Position numbers and translations under genes: made by a program
Notes under the pieces: generated by a model
Told to the model about the DNA's origin: nothing
What the model saw: only the letters and a program-made list of their open reading frames with translations
Databases searched by the model: none
DNA from: a virus
Reading direction: 5' to 3' (one strand)
Length of the DNA stretch: 35,720 nt
IMG/VR virus record: IMGVR_UViG_3300005524_000012
Location: 1-35,720 of that record
Shown: positions 7,082 to 13,866 of the stretch, piece by piece
How positions within the stretch are numbered: the first letter of the stretch is position 1
Layout: every line of letters begins with the position of its first letter

Positions 7082-7276
7082 TTATAAAAAAAGTTCGTCA
7101 ACTGATGAGTTAAGAATTTCTGACAGCCTACGAGCTACCTTCAAAGATGGAGTATATTTACCTGACTCAAGGTTGGTTAAGTAAGCTCTTGATATATATG
7201 CTTTTTTGGCAAGTTGTTCTTGTGTTAAACCTAAATTTTTACGATGTTTAATAAGCTTTTCTCTTGGTGTGATCAC
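7082..7276 (-). CDS. Cro-like XRE repressor
   Basis: A 64-residue protein made of little more than one HTH_3 domain: LIKHRKNLGLTQEQLAKKAY, then ISRAYLTNLESGKYTPSL with the recognition helix, and ARRLSEILNSSVDELF. It starts at GTG after GGGGGTGAAATAA. It is the first gene of the leftward early operon and is divergent from the CI-like gene, with the promoter and operators at 7298-7354 between them. It would act as the lytic-side regulator. Its HTH differs clearly from the CI-like protein. Confidence 0.85.
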   Translation of the reverse strand: MITPREKLIKHRKNLGLTQEQLAKKAYISRAYLTNLESGKYTPSLKVARRLSEILNSSVDELFL

Positions 7277-7297
7277 TCTTTATTTCACCCCCTTTTC

Positions 7298-7312
7298 GTT
7301 CGTTTTGTGAAC
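7298..7312. promoter_or_regulatory. Repressor operator O2
   Basis: GTTC-GTTTTGT-GAAC, the same dyad as O1, lying in the leader of the Cro-like gene downstream of the -10 box of the leftward promoter. Confidence 0.65.
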
Positions 7313-7323
7313 CTTATGACTTT

Positions 7324-7352
7324 ATTATATTCGCCTATGTTCGTTTAGTCAA
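7324..7352 (-). promoter_or_regulatory. Leftward early promoter (sigma-A type)
   Basis: On the minus strand TTGACT, a 17-base spacer, then TATAAT: close to the sigma-A consensus. It would drive the Cro-like gene and the early operon. Operator O3 overlaps its -35 box and O2 lies near the start of the transcript, so CI-type repression is expected. Confidence 0.8.
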
Positions 7353-7354
7353 CA
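7338..7354. promoter_or_regulatory. Repressor operator O3
   Basis: TGTTC-GTTTAGT-CAACA, one mismatch from the O1 dyad. It overlaps the -35 box and spacer of the leftward promoter. Two further half-sites (CGAAC) lie at 7371-7375 and 7388-7392, toward the CI-like gene. Confidence 0.6.
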
Positions 7355-7432
7355 TAAAATTACCAAAAAACGAACTGTTTTTTTTTCGAACATTTTTTTA
7401 TAAAATAAACATAGAAAGGGGTGATATTCTTT

Positions 7433-7804
7433 ATGATAAGATTTTCAGAACGATTAAAAAAATTACGAGAAAATAAAGGATTATCACAAGAAGCCTTGGC
7501 TGATGAATTAAAGATCCCGCGCTCCACTATTACCAATTATGAAAATAGTGGTGATCGCTTACCACGTCAAAAACGGTTAAATGAAATTGCTGATTTTTTT
7601 GGAGTAAGTGTAGATTATTTAATTGGCCGCGCTGAAACAACAGAACTAAGTGCAGCGGAAAAGTCTTTTTTAAAAGATATTGATGAGTTAAGTATTGAGG
7701 AATTAAAAGAGAAACACATATTGAAGATAGATGGGAGATTAGCAACCAAAGAAGAGATTGAAGCAATAATCGCTTTTACCCGCTCTCTAAGAAGTCTGAA
7801 ATAA
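7433..7804 (+). CDS. CI-like phage repressor (XRE family)
   Basis: I start at MIRFSERLKK because GAAAGGGGTGAT precedes that ATG. Residues 5-60 form the HTH_3 domain (LSQEALADELKIPRSTITNYENSG), ending in the common IADFFGVSVDYLIGR motif. A short C-terminal region (LSAAEKSFLKDIDELSIEEL) is probably for oligomerisation. There is no LexA-like peptidase domain, so induction cannot go through self-cleavage; the antirepressor at 3689 is the obvious inducer. It is divergent from the Cro-like gene and likely autoregulated through the 7298-7392 sites. Confidence 0.88.
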   Translation: MIRFSERLKKLRENKGLSQEALADELKIPRSTITNYENSGDRLPRQKRLNEIADFFGVSVDYLIGRAETTELSAAEKSFLKDIDELSIEELKEKHILKIDGRLATKEEIEAIIAFTRSLRSLK

Positions 7805-7906
7805 TTTTCTGTTTCGCGGGTTATAACGAAAAGGACGATTACACCACTAGTTCCATACTAACAAAGAGTCCAAATAAAGTTATGTACTTCAACGATTTCC
7901 TCGTCA

Positions 7907-8074
7907 TCACTTATTTAAACATCTGCAATTTGTTTTCGAATAACCATTTTTGCAGACGAAATAACACTTAATTTTGGTTTTGTCTTTTTGCTCATATTCT
8001 TTATCGTTTATCATAATCACATCTTGATTGATTAACTTACTCATAAATTCCATTAAATCAATAGAATCTTTCAT
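7907..8074 (-). CDS. Small cysteine-containing protein (55 aa) opposite the lysogeny genes
   Basis: An ATG follows AAAGGAGTTGTCTCGCG. The end of the protein has a CYFVC and then NCRC pattern, suggesting a small zinc knuckle. It lies on the minus strand between the CI-like gene and the rightward HTH gene, which are both on the plus strand, so it needs its own promoter in the 8075-8128 gap; no clear one was seen. The family is not recognised. Confidence 0.55.
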   Translation of the reverse strand: MKDSIDLMEFMSKLINQDVIMINDKEYEQKDKTKIKCYFVCKNGYSKTNCRCLNK

Positions 8075-8128
8075 CGCGAGACAACTCCTTTATAAAAAAT
8101 AAGGCAAGGTAAAGGTGGTAGCGTTTCT

Positions 8129-8359
8129 TTGTATGAAGTCGGTAAATGTCTCTTATCCGACAAGCTACTACAAGCAAAGATGACACAACAAGAACTTGCA
8201 GATCGACTTGGGGTAACCAGACAACAAATCAATAGTTACGCTAGGGATAGACGCATTATGACAGTTCCAATAGCGAAGAATATTGCGTCTATTCTAAATT
8301 GTGATATTGAAGATTTGTACACCTGGATACCAGTAAGAGCTCGGACTAAGAGACGATAG
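8129..8359 (+). CDS. XRE-family HTH regulator (76 aa)
   Basis: One HTH_3 domain: KMTQQELADRLGVTRQQINS, then ARDRRIMTVPIAKNIASILN and CDIEDLYTW, with a basic tail. The TTG start at 8129 follows AAAGGTGG; an internal in-frame ATG at Met18 would truncate the first helix. It lies just upstream of the integrase and may control integration or lysogeny. Two hairpins follow the stop. Confidence 0.75.
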   Translation: MYEVGKCLLSDKLLQAKMTQQELADRLGVTRQQINSYARDRRIMTVPIAKNIASILNCDIEDLYTWIPVRARTKRR

Positions 8360-8361
8360 AA

Positions 8362-8383
8362 GAGTAGATGGTTTTATCTACTC
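8362..8383. repeat. Inverted repeat after the HTH gene
   Basis: Perfect 8-bp stem GAGTAGAT/ATCTACTC, 6-base loop. There is no T-run, so it is more likely an operator or an RNA stabiliser than a terminator. Confidence 0.5.
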
Positions 8384-8393
8384 GCCGACTTTT

Positions 8394-8416
8394 GTAAGTC
8401 AGTAGACTTACTTTTT
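8394..8416 (+). terminator. Intrinsic terminator after the HTH gene
   Basis: Perfect 7-bp stem GTAAGTC/GACTTAC with a 4-base loop, then TTTTTAAT. It should separate the repressor-side transcript from the integrase. Confidence 0.75.
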
Positions 8417-8670
8417 AATAAAGATGTTAAAAAAATTTAAATAAATCTTAATGTATTTTTAATTATACTAACAAAAAAACATTTATTAAACACATATTTC
8501 CACATTTTTTGGGGTTAAATTTTCCCAAATAAGTCGACTAATGTCGAATTGTGGAATTTATTTAGATGTTTAGTCAAACGTTCTAAGATGTAAGTATATT
8601 TTACCACATAACCAAACGAATGTTCTATAATTTAATTAAAAATTAATGAGTAAATTTTCAGGGGGTAGAC
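8417..8670. promoter_or_regulatory. Integrase upstream region, AT-rich with nested palindromes
   Basis: No gene is seen here. It holds TCGAC-TAAT-GTCGA near 8534-8547, flanked by TTCCACA (near 8499) and TGTGGAA (near 8551) in inverted orientation. A TATAAT at about 8631 may be the -10 of the integrase promoter, but its -35 is poor. The integrase ATG has the ribosome site AGGGGGT. Confidence 0.45.
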
Positions 8671-9864
8671 ATGTTATACAGAAAAGTTTCATTAAAGAAA
8701 GGAACAGTGTGGGAAGTATCTGAAGAACTGCCAAAAGACCCGGTAACGGGAAAAAGAAAAAGAATTACCGCTCGTGGTAAAACAAAACCAGAGGCAAAGG
8801 CAAATCTTGAAAGAAAACTAAAAGATATCCTTGAATACGGTCTTACCACGGATCCAGAGCAAAGTTCAATTACATTTGAACAACTTGCAAAAGAATGGTT
8901 AAAAACTCATAAAAAAAATATGAAACATAGTGCGCAGCGTTCCCGTGAATACCATGTTAAACGTTTTGGAAAATACATTGCAAAAATTGAAGTTCGTAAA
9001 ATCACTAAAAAGATGTATCAAAACGTTATCGATCAAATGGAATATGACGGTTATTCATTAAACACCATTTATAACGCGCATGCAGTAGCGAAGAATATAT
9101 TTAGGCAGGCTATTGCATGGGATATCATTAAAAGCTCGCCAGCTGATTTTGCTGTTTTACCTAAAGAAAGCTTCACAATTGAACAACTAGAAAAAGATGA
9201 AATTGCTGAAAATTATCTGGAAAAAGAGGAATTGAAAATATTCCTATCTACGGTTGATGAAAAAGGTTTACCAAATGACGATACGATATTCACTCTCCTC
9301 GCTTTTACTGGTATGCGAGTTGGAGAGCTTTTGGCCTTAAAATGGTCTGATATAAATTATGATTCCAAAGAAATCAGTATTACAAAAACGATTTTCAACA
9401 TAGATGGTAAAAAGGATGAATATAAGCTTCTAACTCCTAAAACCAAAACTTCTATTCGAAAAATTTCATTCGACGAGGAAATTGAAGTGCTGCTAAAAAA
9501 ACATAAACAGTGGCAGAACGAACAAAAGATGAAAGTCAGGAAAATCTGGCATGAAGGTGATTTTATTATCACTAGAGATGATGGTTATCCAATGAGTCCC
9601 CGCTTTGTTCATTACCGAATGAAGCGATTAGAAAACTTTTTAAAAGAGAAAGGCGTTCAAAAAAAATTACACCCGCATATTCTGCGCCATACTCACACCG
9701 CCATGCTAACGGAAGTTGGGGCAGATCTACGGGCGATCATGCAACGCCTCGGTCATACCGATGCAAAAACCACATTATCAGTATATACCCACGTTACAGA
9801 AAAAATGAAGTCAGATACCGCAGATAAACTTGGACAAGTATTCGGTGATTTAATCAATAGATAA
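8671..9864 (+). CDS. int: Tyrosine integrase (phage/Tn916-like architecture)
   Basis: 397 residues in the usual three parts. An N-terminal arm-binding beta domain (residues about 1-55, LYRKVSLKKGTVWEVSEELP) is followed by a SAM-like core-binding helical domain (about 65-170). The C-terminal catalytic domain has Arg in TGMRVGELLAL (about residue 216), HxxR in HPHILRHTHT (about 334-337) and the nucleophile Tyr372 in LSVYTHV. It catalyses attP x attB recombination. The arm-type repeats at 9905 and 10100 lie just downstream. It has its own terminator at 9863. A second recombinase at 22750 is of the shorter Xer type. Confidence 0.93.
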   Translation: MLYRKVSLKKGTVWEVSEELPKDPVTGKRKRITARGKTKPEAKANLERKLKDILEYGLTTDPEQSSITFEQLAKEWLKTHKKNMKHSAQRSREYHVKRFGKYIAKIEVRKITKKMYQNVIDQMEYDGYSLNTIYNAHAVAKNIFRQAIAWDIIKSSPADFAVLPKESFTIEQLEKDEIAENYLEKEELKIFLSTVDEKGLPNDDTIFTLLAFTGMRVGELLALKWSDINYDSKEISITKTIFNIDGKKDEYKLLTPKTKTSIRKISFDEEIEVLLKKHKQWQNEQKMKVRKIWHEGDFIITRDDGYPMSPRFVHYRMKRLENFLKEKGVQKKLHPHILRHTHTAMLTEVGADLRAIMQRLGHTDAKTTLSVYTHVTEKMKSDTADKLGQVFGDLINR

Positions 9865-9889
9865 GCCCACCTTATGGCGGGCTTTTTTT
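9863..9889 (+). terminator. Intrinsic terminator of the integrase gene
   Basis: AAGCCCACC-TTAT-GGCGGGCTT with one mismatch, then seven T; it overlaps the integrase stop codon. Its right arm resembles the GGCGGG repeat of the att region. Confidence 0.85.
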
Positions 9890-9904
9890 AATTCACTTAC
9901 AAAT

Positions 9905-9923
9905 GGCGGGTTTTTGGCGGGTT
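9905..9923 (+). repeat. attP arm-type repeat, copy 1
   Basis: GGCGGGTTTTTGGCGGGTT: two GGCGGG units 11 bp apart. An identical 19-bp copy in the same orientation lies at 10100. Paired tandem repeats either side of a core next to a Tn916-like integrase are the expected binding sites for its N-terminal arm domain. Confidence 0.7.
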
Positions 9924-10099
9924 ATTTTTTAACTAAACGTTTAAATCCTTGATATAAAAAGGGATTTTGATGCTTTTTCCGGTATAAATTCCATAATGGA
10001 TAGACTATTTTTTAGAATCAAACAAGTTTAAAAACATTGATATATCAACATTTTTTATAAACTGTTAAATCAAACACAATCATATTTCCTTAAAATTCG
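9924..10099. other. Probable attP core region
   Basis: This 176-bp AT-rich stretch lies between the two arm repeats and has no gene. It contains AAATCC with GGATTT in inverted orientation (9952-9975) and a perfect 12-bp palindrome TTGATATATCAA (10037-10048). The crossover point cannot be located without attL/attR or attB. Confidence 0.55.
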
Positions 10100-10118
10100 G
10101 GCGGGTTTTTGGCGGGTT
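10100..10118 (+). repeat. attP arm-type repeat, copy 2
   Basis: An exact copy of the 19-bp repeat at 9905, ending three bases before the replication-relaxation gene. Confidence 0.7.
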
Positions 10119-10120
10119 TT

Positions 10121-10771
10121 CTACCTGCCCAATTTTATCTCTTCAAATGTTATAACTTCATGCCGGATACCTTTAAGCCATTCCTCCAATTTCTTTTTCC
10201 TCGATGGTGTTTTGGTGAAGAAATAAAGTATCGGGGTTTCCTCCTTATAAGCTGGCAGCACTTCCCTGTAAGCATCAATTTTTTTCTTGTTATCGATCAT
10301 TTTCCGTTCGTTATCTACCTCGATTAAATGCAAGTAGCCATTTCGCTTAAATGCAGCGTCACAGATGACTTTCTTTTTATTAGAGAGTGATAACCCCTGA
10401 AACATAATTCCGAAGTTATTCTGTGGCTTTTCGTTTACTATAAGCGCGTATTCGTTTTTCCAGTTTTGTGGACATTGAAAATAAATGTATACTTCATTTC
10501 TCAATAATGAATGATAGGTGTGTTGATTTACTGTAACTTCCCCCTTATCAGATGCAATCATATCTCGGCCTTTTTTATTTAATGTTAGAACTTTTTCTTT
10601 TTGATAATAAGTCTCATTGATAAAAGGGCGTAAATGAGTTGTTATTATACGGCAAGCGTTACGATAACTTTTTAATTCATGGATTTCTAACAAATGCTTA
10701 ATTTTCACGATTCCCAGGCGGTCGATGGTCTGCAAAATGCTTTCCACCCTTTCCTGTGTTGAGAATAACAT
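10121..10771 (-). CDS. Replication-relaxation family protein
   Basis: The N-terminal ~75 residues (VESILQTIDRLGIVKIKHLLEI) form a winged-helix domain. The C-terminal part (CDAAFKRNGYLHLIEVDNERKM, then KKIDAYREVLP) resembles the nuclease-like fold of the replication-relaxation family, which is found on Firmicute plasmids, conjugative elements and some Bacillus phages. The ATG has a strong GGAGGAGAAGAAAG site and lies 74 bases inside the FtsK-like gene, so the two are co-translated. It may nick or bind DNA for transfer or replication; biochemical function is not established. Confidence 0.75.
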   Translation of the reverse strand: MLFSTQERVESILQTIDRLGIVKIKHLLEIHELKSYRNACRIITTHLRPFINETYYQKEKVLTLNKKGRDMIASDKGEVTVNQHTYHSLLRNEVYIYFQCPQNWKNEYALIVNEKPQNNFGIMFQGLSLSNKKKVICDAAFKRNGYLHLIEVDNERKMIDNKKKIDAYREVLPAYKEETPILYFFTKTPSRKKKLEEWLKGIRHEVITFEEIKLGR

Positions 10772-11873
10772 CTTTCTTCTCCTCCATCATGCTGAATATC
10801 ATTTTGTCATTAATAAAAGGCACTTGGACAGTTCTTTTTTTCTCCACAAGATAAATGGCACGGCCAGGGATAGACGGAAGTTCATCAGCTCCAATCTCAT
10901 CCAACAAGACCCGGCTGGCAACTTGCGAGGCGCAAACAAATGATATGCGGGAAATAATATTCATTTTCACTTGCATTGGTACGGCTTCTTTTGTTGGATA
11001 TTGGGTTGCATAAATTAACCTGTACCCAAGGCCGCCGCCGATCCGCGCAATTTCTGATAGCGCTGCTTGGCAAAACTCCGCATATTTTTTTGCATCTTTA
11101 CTTTTTATGATAGCTGGGGAAAGTTCGGCGCCTTCATCAACAAAGATAAAGGTTCTTTTTTTGATCGGAGTGTCGATGATATTAGAAAAACCTTTTTCTC
11201 TAAAATAAAGTTCTCGCTTTTTCAATTCTTCCGTGATATGACTTAGTAGCGCGGCTGATTCGTAAACATCACAAGCAACTTCTTTTACTTGTGGGAGCCC
11301 CTTGTATTTATAAAATTCTAGACCTGCTTTTAAATCTAAGATATAAATTTCAACGTGATCCGGGTTGTTTAAAATAAGTGTGTTTAATACCTCTTTCATG
11401 AAAACAGTTTTCCCGAATCGTGTCACACCACCACAAAGCAAATGACAGTATTTTTCAAAATCATGGTATAAAATACCTTTGTGGTTCTTGCCAATAGGAA
11501 CTTCCCATGTTCCGGAACGAATTAGGGACATTTCATAATTCCAACTTGCAGGTAATTCTGCTTCAAAAACATCAATTTTTAAAAGGCCGTTATCAAATTC
11601 AAATTCAACCTCTTTATTTAGTCCGTCTTTAAGTGCTGGGATTAGGGTTTCGAAGATTTCAGAAGGAATTCCTAAAGGAAGTTTATATTGATAAGAAGTG
11701 TATATTTCTTCATGTATTTCTTTGATTAATTTAGGGTAAATGAGCGTTTCACCTTTTTTAATAGCCACTTTCCTATTTTCAAAAATAGTTTGTATTTTCT
11801 TTTTATCACTCGTCTTATTTGGAATGAAGGCAGCACCGGCAATTATTAAGGGAAATGCTAACCATTCAATCAC
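10698..11873 (-). CDS. FtsK/SpoIIIE-type DNA translocase
   Basis: I start at the GTG at 11873 (MIEWLAFPLIIAG) because AAAGG precedes it and it overlaps the upstream stop; a TTG at 11924 is an alternative. One membrane helix is at the N terminus. Walker A is GGVTRFGKTV (about residue 151) and Walker B is TFIFVDEG (about 244), with the RecA-like C-terminal core ending SIPGRAIYL. The short form resembles coupling proteins of ICEBs1-like elements and plasmid FtsK-like proteins more than chromosomal FtsK, since there is no gamma domain. It may move phage DNA at the membrane; that is inference. Confidence 0.85.
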   Translation of the reverse strand: MIEWLAFPLIIAGAAFIPNKTSDKKKIQTIFENRKVAIKKGETLIYPKLIKEIHEEIYTSYQYKLPLGIPSEIFETLIPALKDGLNKEVEFEFDNGLLKIDVFEAELPASWNYEMSLIRSGTWEVPIGKNHKGILYHDFEKYCHLLCGGVTRFGKTVFMKEVLNTLILNNPDHVEIYILDLKAGLEFYKYKGLPQVKEVACDVYESAALLSHITEELKKRELYFREKGFSNIIDTPIKKRTFIFVDEGAELSPAIIKSKDAKKYAEFCQAALSEIARIGGGLGYRLIYATQYPTKEAVPMQVKMNIISRISFVCASQVASRVLLDEIGADELPSIPGRAIYLVEKKRTVQVPFINDKMIFSMMEEKKDVILNTGKGGKHFADHRPPGNREN

Positions 11874-11874
11874 A

Positions 11875-12180
11875 TTACCACAACCTTTCAATAATGTTTT
11901 TTTCAATCTTTTTGTATTTATCAATACCTAAAATATCTAGGGTTTCATCTTCTCCAATTTCATAACCATCAAATCGATACAAATAATCTAAAATTGTCTC
12001 ACATTCTTCTTTATCTGCTTCATCAGCTAAATTATTCAAATATTCGGGAGAAAATAAAAACGGTGTATATTCTAATTCTTTAAATTGATTTTCCCTCCTT
12101 TTCTCCTCTAATCGCTTGCTTTTAGACAACTCTTTAAAGAACGATTCTAACCCTCCGTTCAGAGTTTCAAAAAAACTCAT
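11875..12180 (-). CDS. Hypothetical protein in the FtsK operon (101 aa)
   Basis: The ATG follows AGGAGGATGTTGTT. The protein is acidic, with charged helices at each end (LSKSKRLEEKRRENQFKEL, and DETLDILGIDKYKKIEKN). Its stop overlaps the start of the translocase. No family is recognised; the operon suggests a partner of the ATPase. Confidence 0.7.
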   Translation of the reverse strand: MSFFETLNGGLESFFKELSKSKRLEEKRRENQFKELEYTPFLFSPEYLNNLADEADKEECETILDYLYRFDGYEIGEDETLDILGIDKYKKIEKNIIERLW

Positions 12181-12198
12181 AACAACATCCTCCTATAT

Positions 12199-12227
12199 AC
12201 CATAATAAGCCCAATATTATTGAACAA
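12199..12227 (-). promoter_or_regulatory. Possible promoter of the FtsK operon
   Basis: On the minus strand TTGTTC, a 17-base spacer, then TATGGT, ending about 20 bases before the ribosome site. The -10 box is imperfect. Confidence 0.4.
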
Positions 12228-12270
12228 AAGTAGACAAAACAGACAACATAATTCGACTAACTTTCCACAT

Positions 12271-12320
12271 TACATTGAATTAGACAGCATAGGAAGAGCA
12301 CATTGAATAGTACAATGAAT
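12271..12320. repeat. Repeated ACAWTGAAT motifs
   Basis: Three direct copies: TACATTGAAT (12271), CACATTGAAT (12299) and TACAATGAAT (12311). The same sequence forms the left half of the palindrome at 12521. They may be binding sites for the XRE protein encoded at 12670. Confidence 0.45.
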
Positions 12321-12323
12321 TTT

Positions 12324-12503
12324 TCAAAGAAATAATTTAAAAACATGATGAAACAAATACAAGATGGTACCAAACTTGGCAGATTCCATTACAAGCTTAA
12401 TCGCTGTTTCATTAATTGAAATCCTCTTCCCTAATGCCGTTAACAAAAGCAAAGTTCCACCGGATGCTCCTACAAACACCATACCGAACGTCATCGGGTC
12501 CAT
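12324..12503 (-). CDS. Small membrane protein (59 aa)
   Basis: A strong GAAAGGAGAGTGAAAAA site precedes the ATG. Residues 5-25 (TFGMVFVGASGGTLLLLTA) and 45-59 are hydrophobic, giving one or two membrane helices. It is divergent from the XRE gene, and the 12521 palindrome lies directly upstream. Function unknown; a membrane partner for the FtsK-like protein is possible. Confidence 0.65.
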   Translation of the reverse strand: MDPMTFGMVFVGASGGTLLLLTALGKRISINETAIKLVMESAKFGTILYLFHHVFKLFL

Positions 12504-12520
12504 TTTTTCACTCTCCTTTC

Positions 12521-12541
12521 TACAATGAATTCATCATTGTA
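12521..12541. promoter_or_regulatory. Palindromic operator between the small membrane gene and the XRE gene
   Basis: TACAATG-AATTCAT-CATTGTA, a perfect 7-bp inverted repeat. It sits next to the ribosome site of the leftward gene and matches the half-sites at 12271-12320. Confidence 0.6.
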
Positions 12542-12669
12542 ATGTTCATTCTATGGGCATAAACCTAAAAATTGCATGTACATGTGAATTTTAATGACTC
12601 TTTTTTTGAAATTAAATATCATAAAGGGGAATCACCAGCCATTGAAGAATAAAATAAATGGTGATGTTA

Positions 12670-12879
12670 ATGTTAAAACCTAATATTGAACAATTAATCG
12701 AAAAGAGTGGTTTAAGAAAAGGGTTTATAGCTGATAAGCTTCAAATAACAGTCAGACAGCTGCGGAAGTATGAGAAAGGGGAAAGCTATATTCCCATCGA
12801 AAAAGCGTACCTATTGGCTGATTTACTAGACGTAAAGGTTGATGATCTATATGAACGAATCGTGGATGAAACTAATTAA
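12670..12879 (+). CDS. XRE-family HTH regulator partnered with a SinI-like protein
   Basis: One HTH domain of 69 residues: LIEKSGLRKGFIADKLQITV, then RQLRKYEKGESYIP, then LADLLDVKVDDLYER. I choose the ATG of MLKPNIEQ because GGTGAT lies just before it; two upstream in-frame ATGs lack ribosome sites. The downstream SinI-like gene overlaps its end in another frame, so the pair is coupled. It probably binds the TACAATG motifs nearby and controls the leftward small-membrane/FtsK genes, which is inference. Confidence 0.75.
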   Translation: MLKPNIEQLIEKSGLRKGFIADKLQITVRQLRKYEKGESYIPIEKAYLLADLLDVKVDDLYERIVDETN

Positions 12880-13009
12880 AGAGTGTGAGGAAAACGGGTA
12901 TACTCCTAGGGAAGTGCAGCGTATATTGATGTTTTACGAAATGACAAAGGATTTAGATAAAAAGCTGAAAAAACTCTACGAGGACGAAGCCAATGAACGT
13001 GACAATTGA
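12851..13009 (+). CDS. SinI-like anti-repressor (52 aa)
   Basis: The first 30 residues, ESWMKLIKECEENGYTPREV followed by QRILMF, line up without gaps with the SinI dimerisation domain of Bacillus (W, L, the charged helix, then S/TPEE(I/V) and a Leu-rich second helix). A charged tail follows (TKDLDKKLKKLYEDE). SinI inactivates SinR by forming a heterodimer. Here the partner would be the XRE protein encoded just upstream, whose gene it overlaps by 29 bases. The match is from sequence reading only. Confidence 0.6.
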   Translation: MNESWMKLIKECEENGYTPREVQRILMFYEMTKDLDKKLKKLYEDEANERDN

Positions 13010-13012
13010 ATA

Positions 13013-13040
13013 AAAGCCCCTCTCATTTGAGAAGGGCTTT
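13013..13040. terminator. Bidirectional terminator between converging transcripts
   Basis: AAAGCCCCTCTC-ATTT-GAGAAGGGCTTT, a long stem with A- and T-rich flanks on both sides. It ends the XRE/SinI-like transcript and the late operon after the endolysin. Confidence 0.8.
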
Positions 13041-13044
13041 ACTT

Positions 13045-13866
13045 TCATACTGGTTTAAATACTACATAGTTTTCGGATACCCAGCCTGGAATTGCACCAG
13101 GCATGGAAACTTTATACCATCCAAACCGTTTTTCATAAACCTTGTATTCAGTTGGATCACCGGCTTTAAACTTACCAATAATACTCCCGCTAATATCTGG
13201 TTTATCGCGAACATTTAAAAACCCGCTTTGAATATTAACTTTTATAGTTCCAATATAATTAGGTGGCTGATTCCAAGCACCAATATCAGCCGTGTCTTTT
13301 TCAATATTGTTAAAGTCTACATCAATCCCGCACATGGTTTTATCACATTGGAACTGATATAGATTATTAAAGCTACAACGTTTTCCACCACTCCAAGCAA
13401 TGGTTTGAAACCAATAATCTGCCGCATTGTTGGCATGTAACATGTTCAGTACATCATACTTGCCATAAGCTCCAATCTTATATCCATTCAGAGACGATTT
13501 AAGGGCTTTAAAGTAAGCTAAAATAGACGGGAAGTCTTTGCTTTGAGCGTCATAATCGACCGTGAAATAGATAGCCGTTCCGTTAGGTTGCCCCACTGCT
13601 TTCGCCCAATCCATTGCATCTTTAGCATCTTTCTGTGCCTGTGCCGACGTAAAATAGGAAACTTCTGTTGGCCCTTTTTCAAAAATAGAAAATAAATTTA
13701 ATCCAGACGCCAGGATTGTTTTTGCTTCGTCTATGGTCAGACCCTTCCAAAGCCATGGCTCACGGCCGGCAAGATACCGGCCAACATGCGTGACACCGTT
13801 TTGTTTTAATTCAGCCGCAATTGCCGCAGTAATTTTTTTGGGTGTATCAATCACATTTAGAGTCAT
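13045..13866 (-). CDS. Endolysin: glycoside hydrolase-like (DUF1906) domain plus SH3
   Basis: Residues 1-195 (ITAAIAAELKQNGVTHVGRY, then IYFTVDYDAQSKDFPSI and YGKYDVLNML) match the DUF1906/Rv2525c-like TIM-barrel domain, with Asp in FTVDYD and Glu in FEKG as likely catalytic residues. Residues about 205-273 (SGFLNVRDKPDISGSIIGKF) form a bacterial SH3 wall-binding domain. It should cut peptidoglycan at lysis. There is no signal peptide, so it needs the holin encoded directly upstream. It is the last gene of the late operon. Confidence 0.88.
   Translation of the reverse strand: MTLNVIDTPKKITAAIAAELKQNGVTHVGRYLAGREPWLWKGLTIDEAKTILASGLNLFSIFEKGPTEVSYFTSAQAQKDAKDAMDWAKAVGQPNGTAIYFTVDYDAQSKDFPSILAYFKALKSSLNGYKIGAYGKYDVLNMLHANNAADYWFQTIAWSGGKRCSFNNLYQFQCDKTMCGIDVDFNNIEKDTADIGAWNQPPNYIGTIKVNIQSGFLNVRDKPDISGSIIGKFKAGDPTEYKVYEKRFGWYKVSMPGAIPGWVSENYVVFKPV

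Noticed and set aside
12640-12682. Possible 13-codon leader peptide (TTG start after AAAGGGG) before the XRE gene
   Set aside because: Spacing is long and the frame is short; chance is likely.
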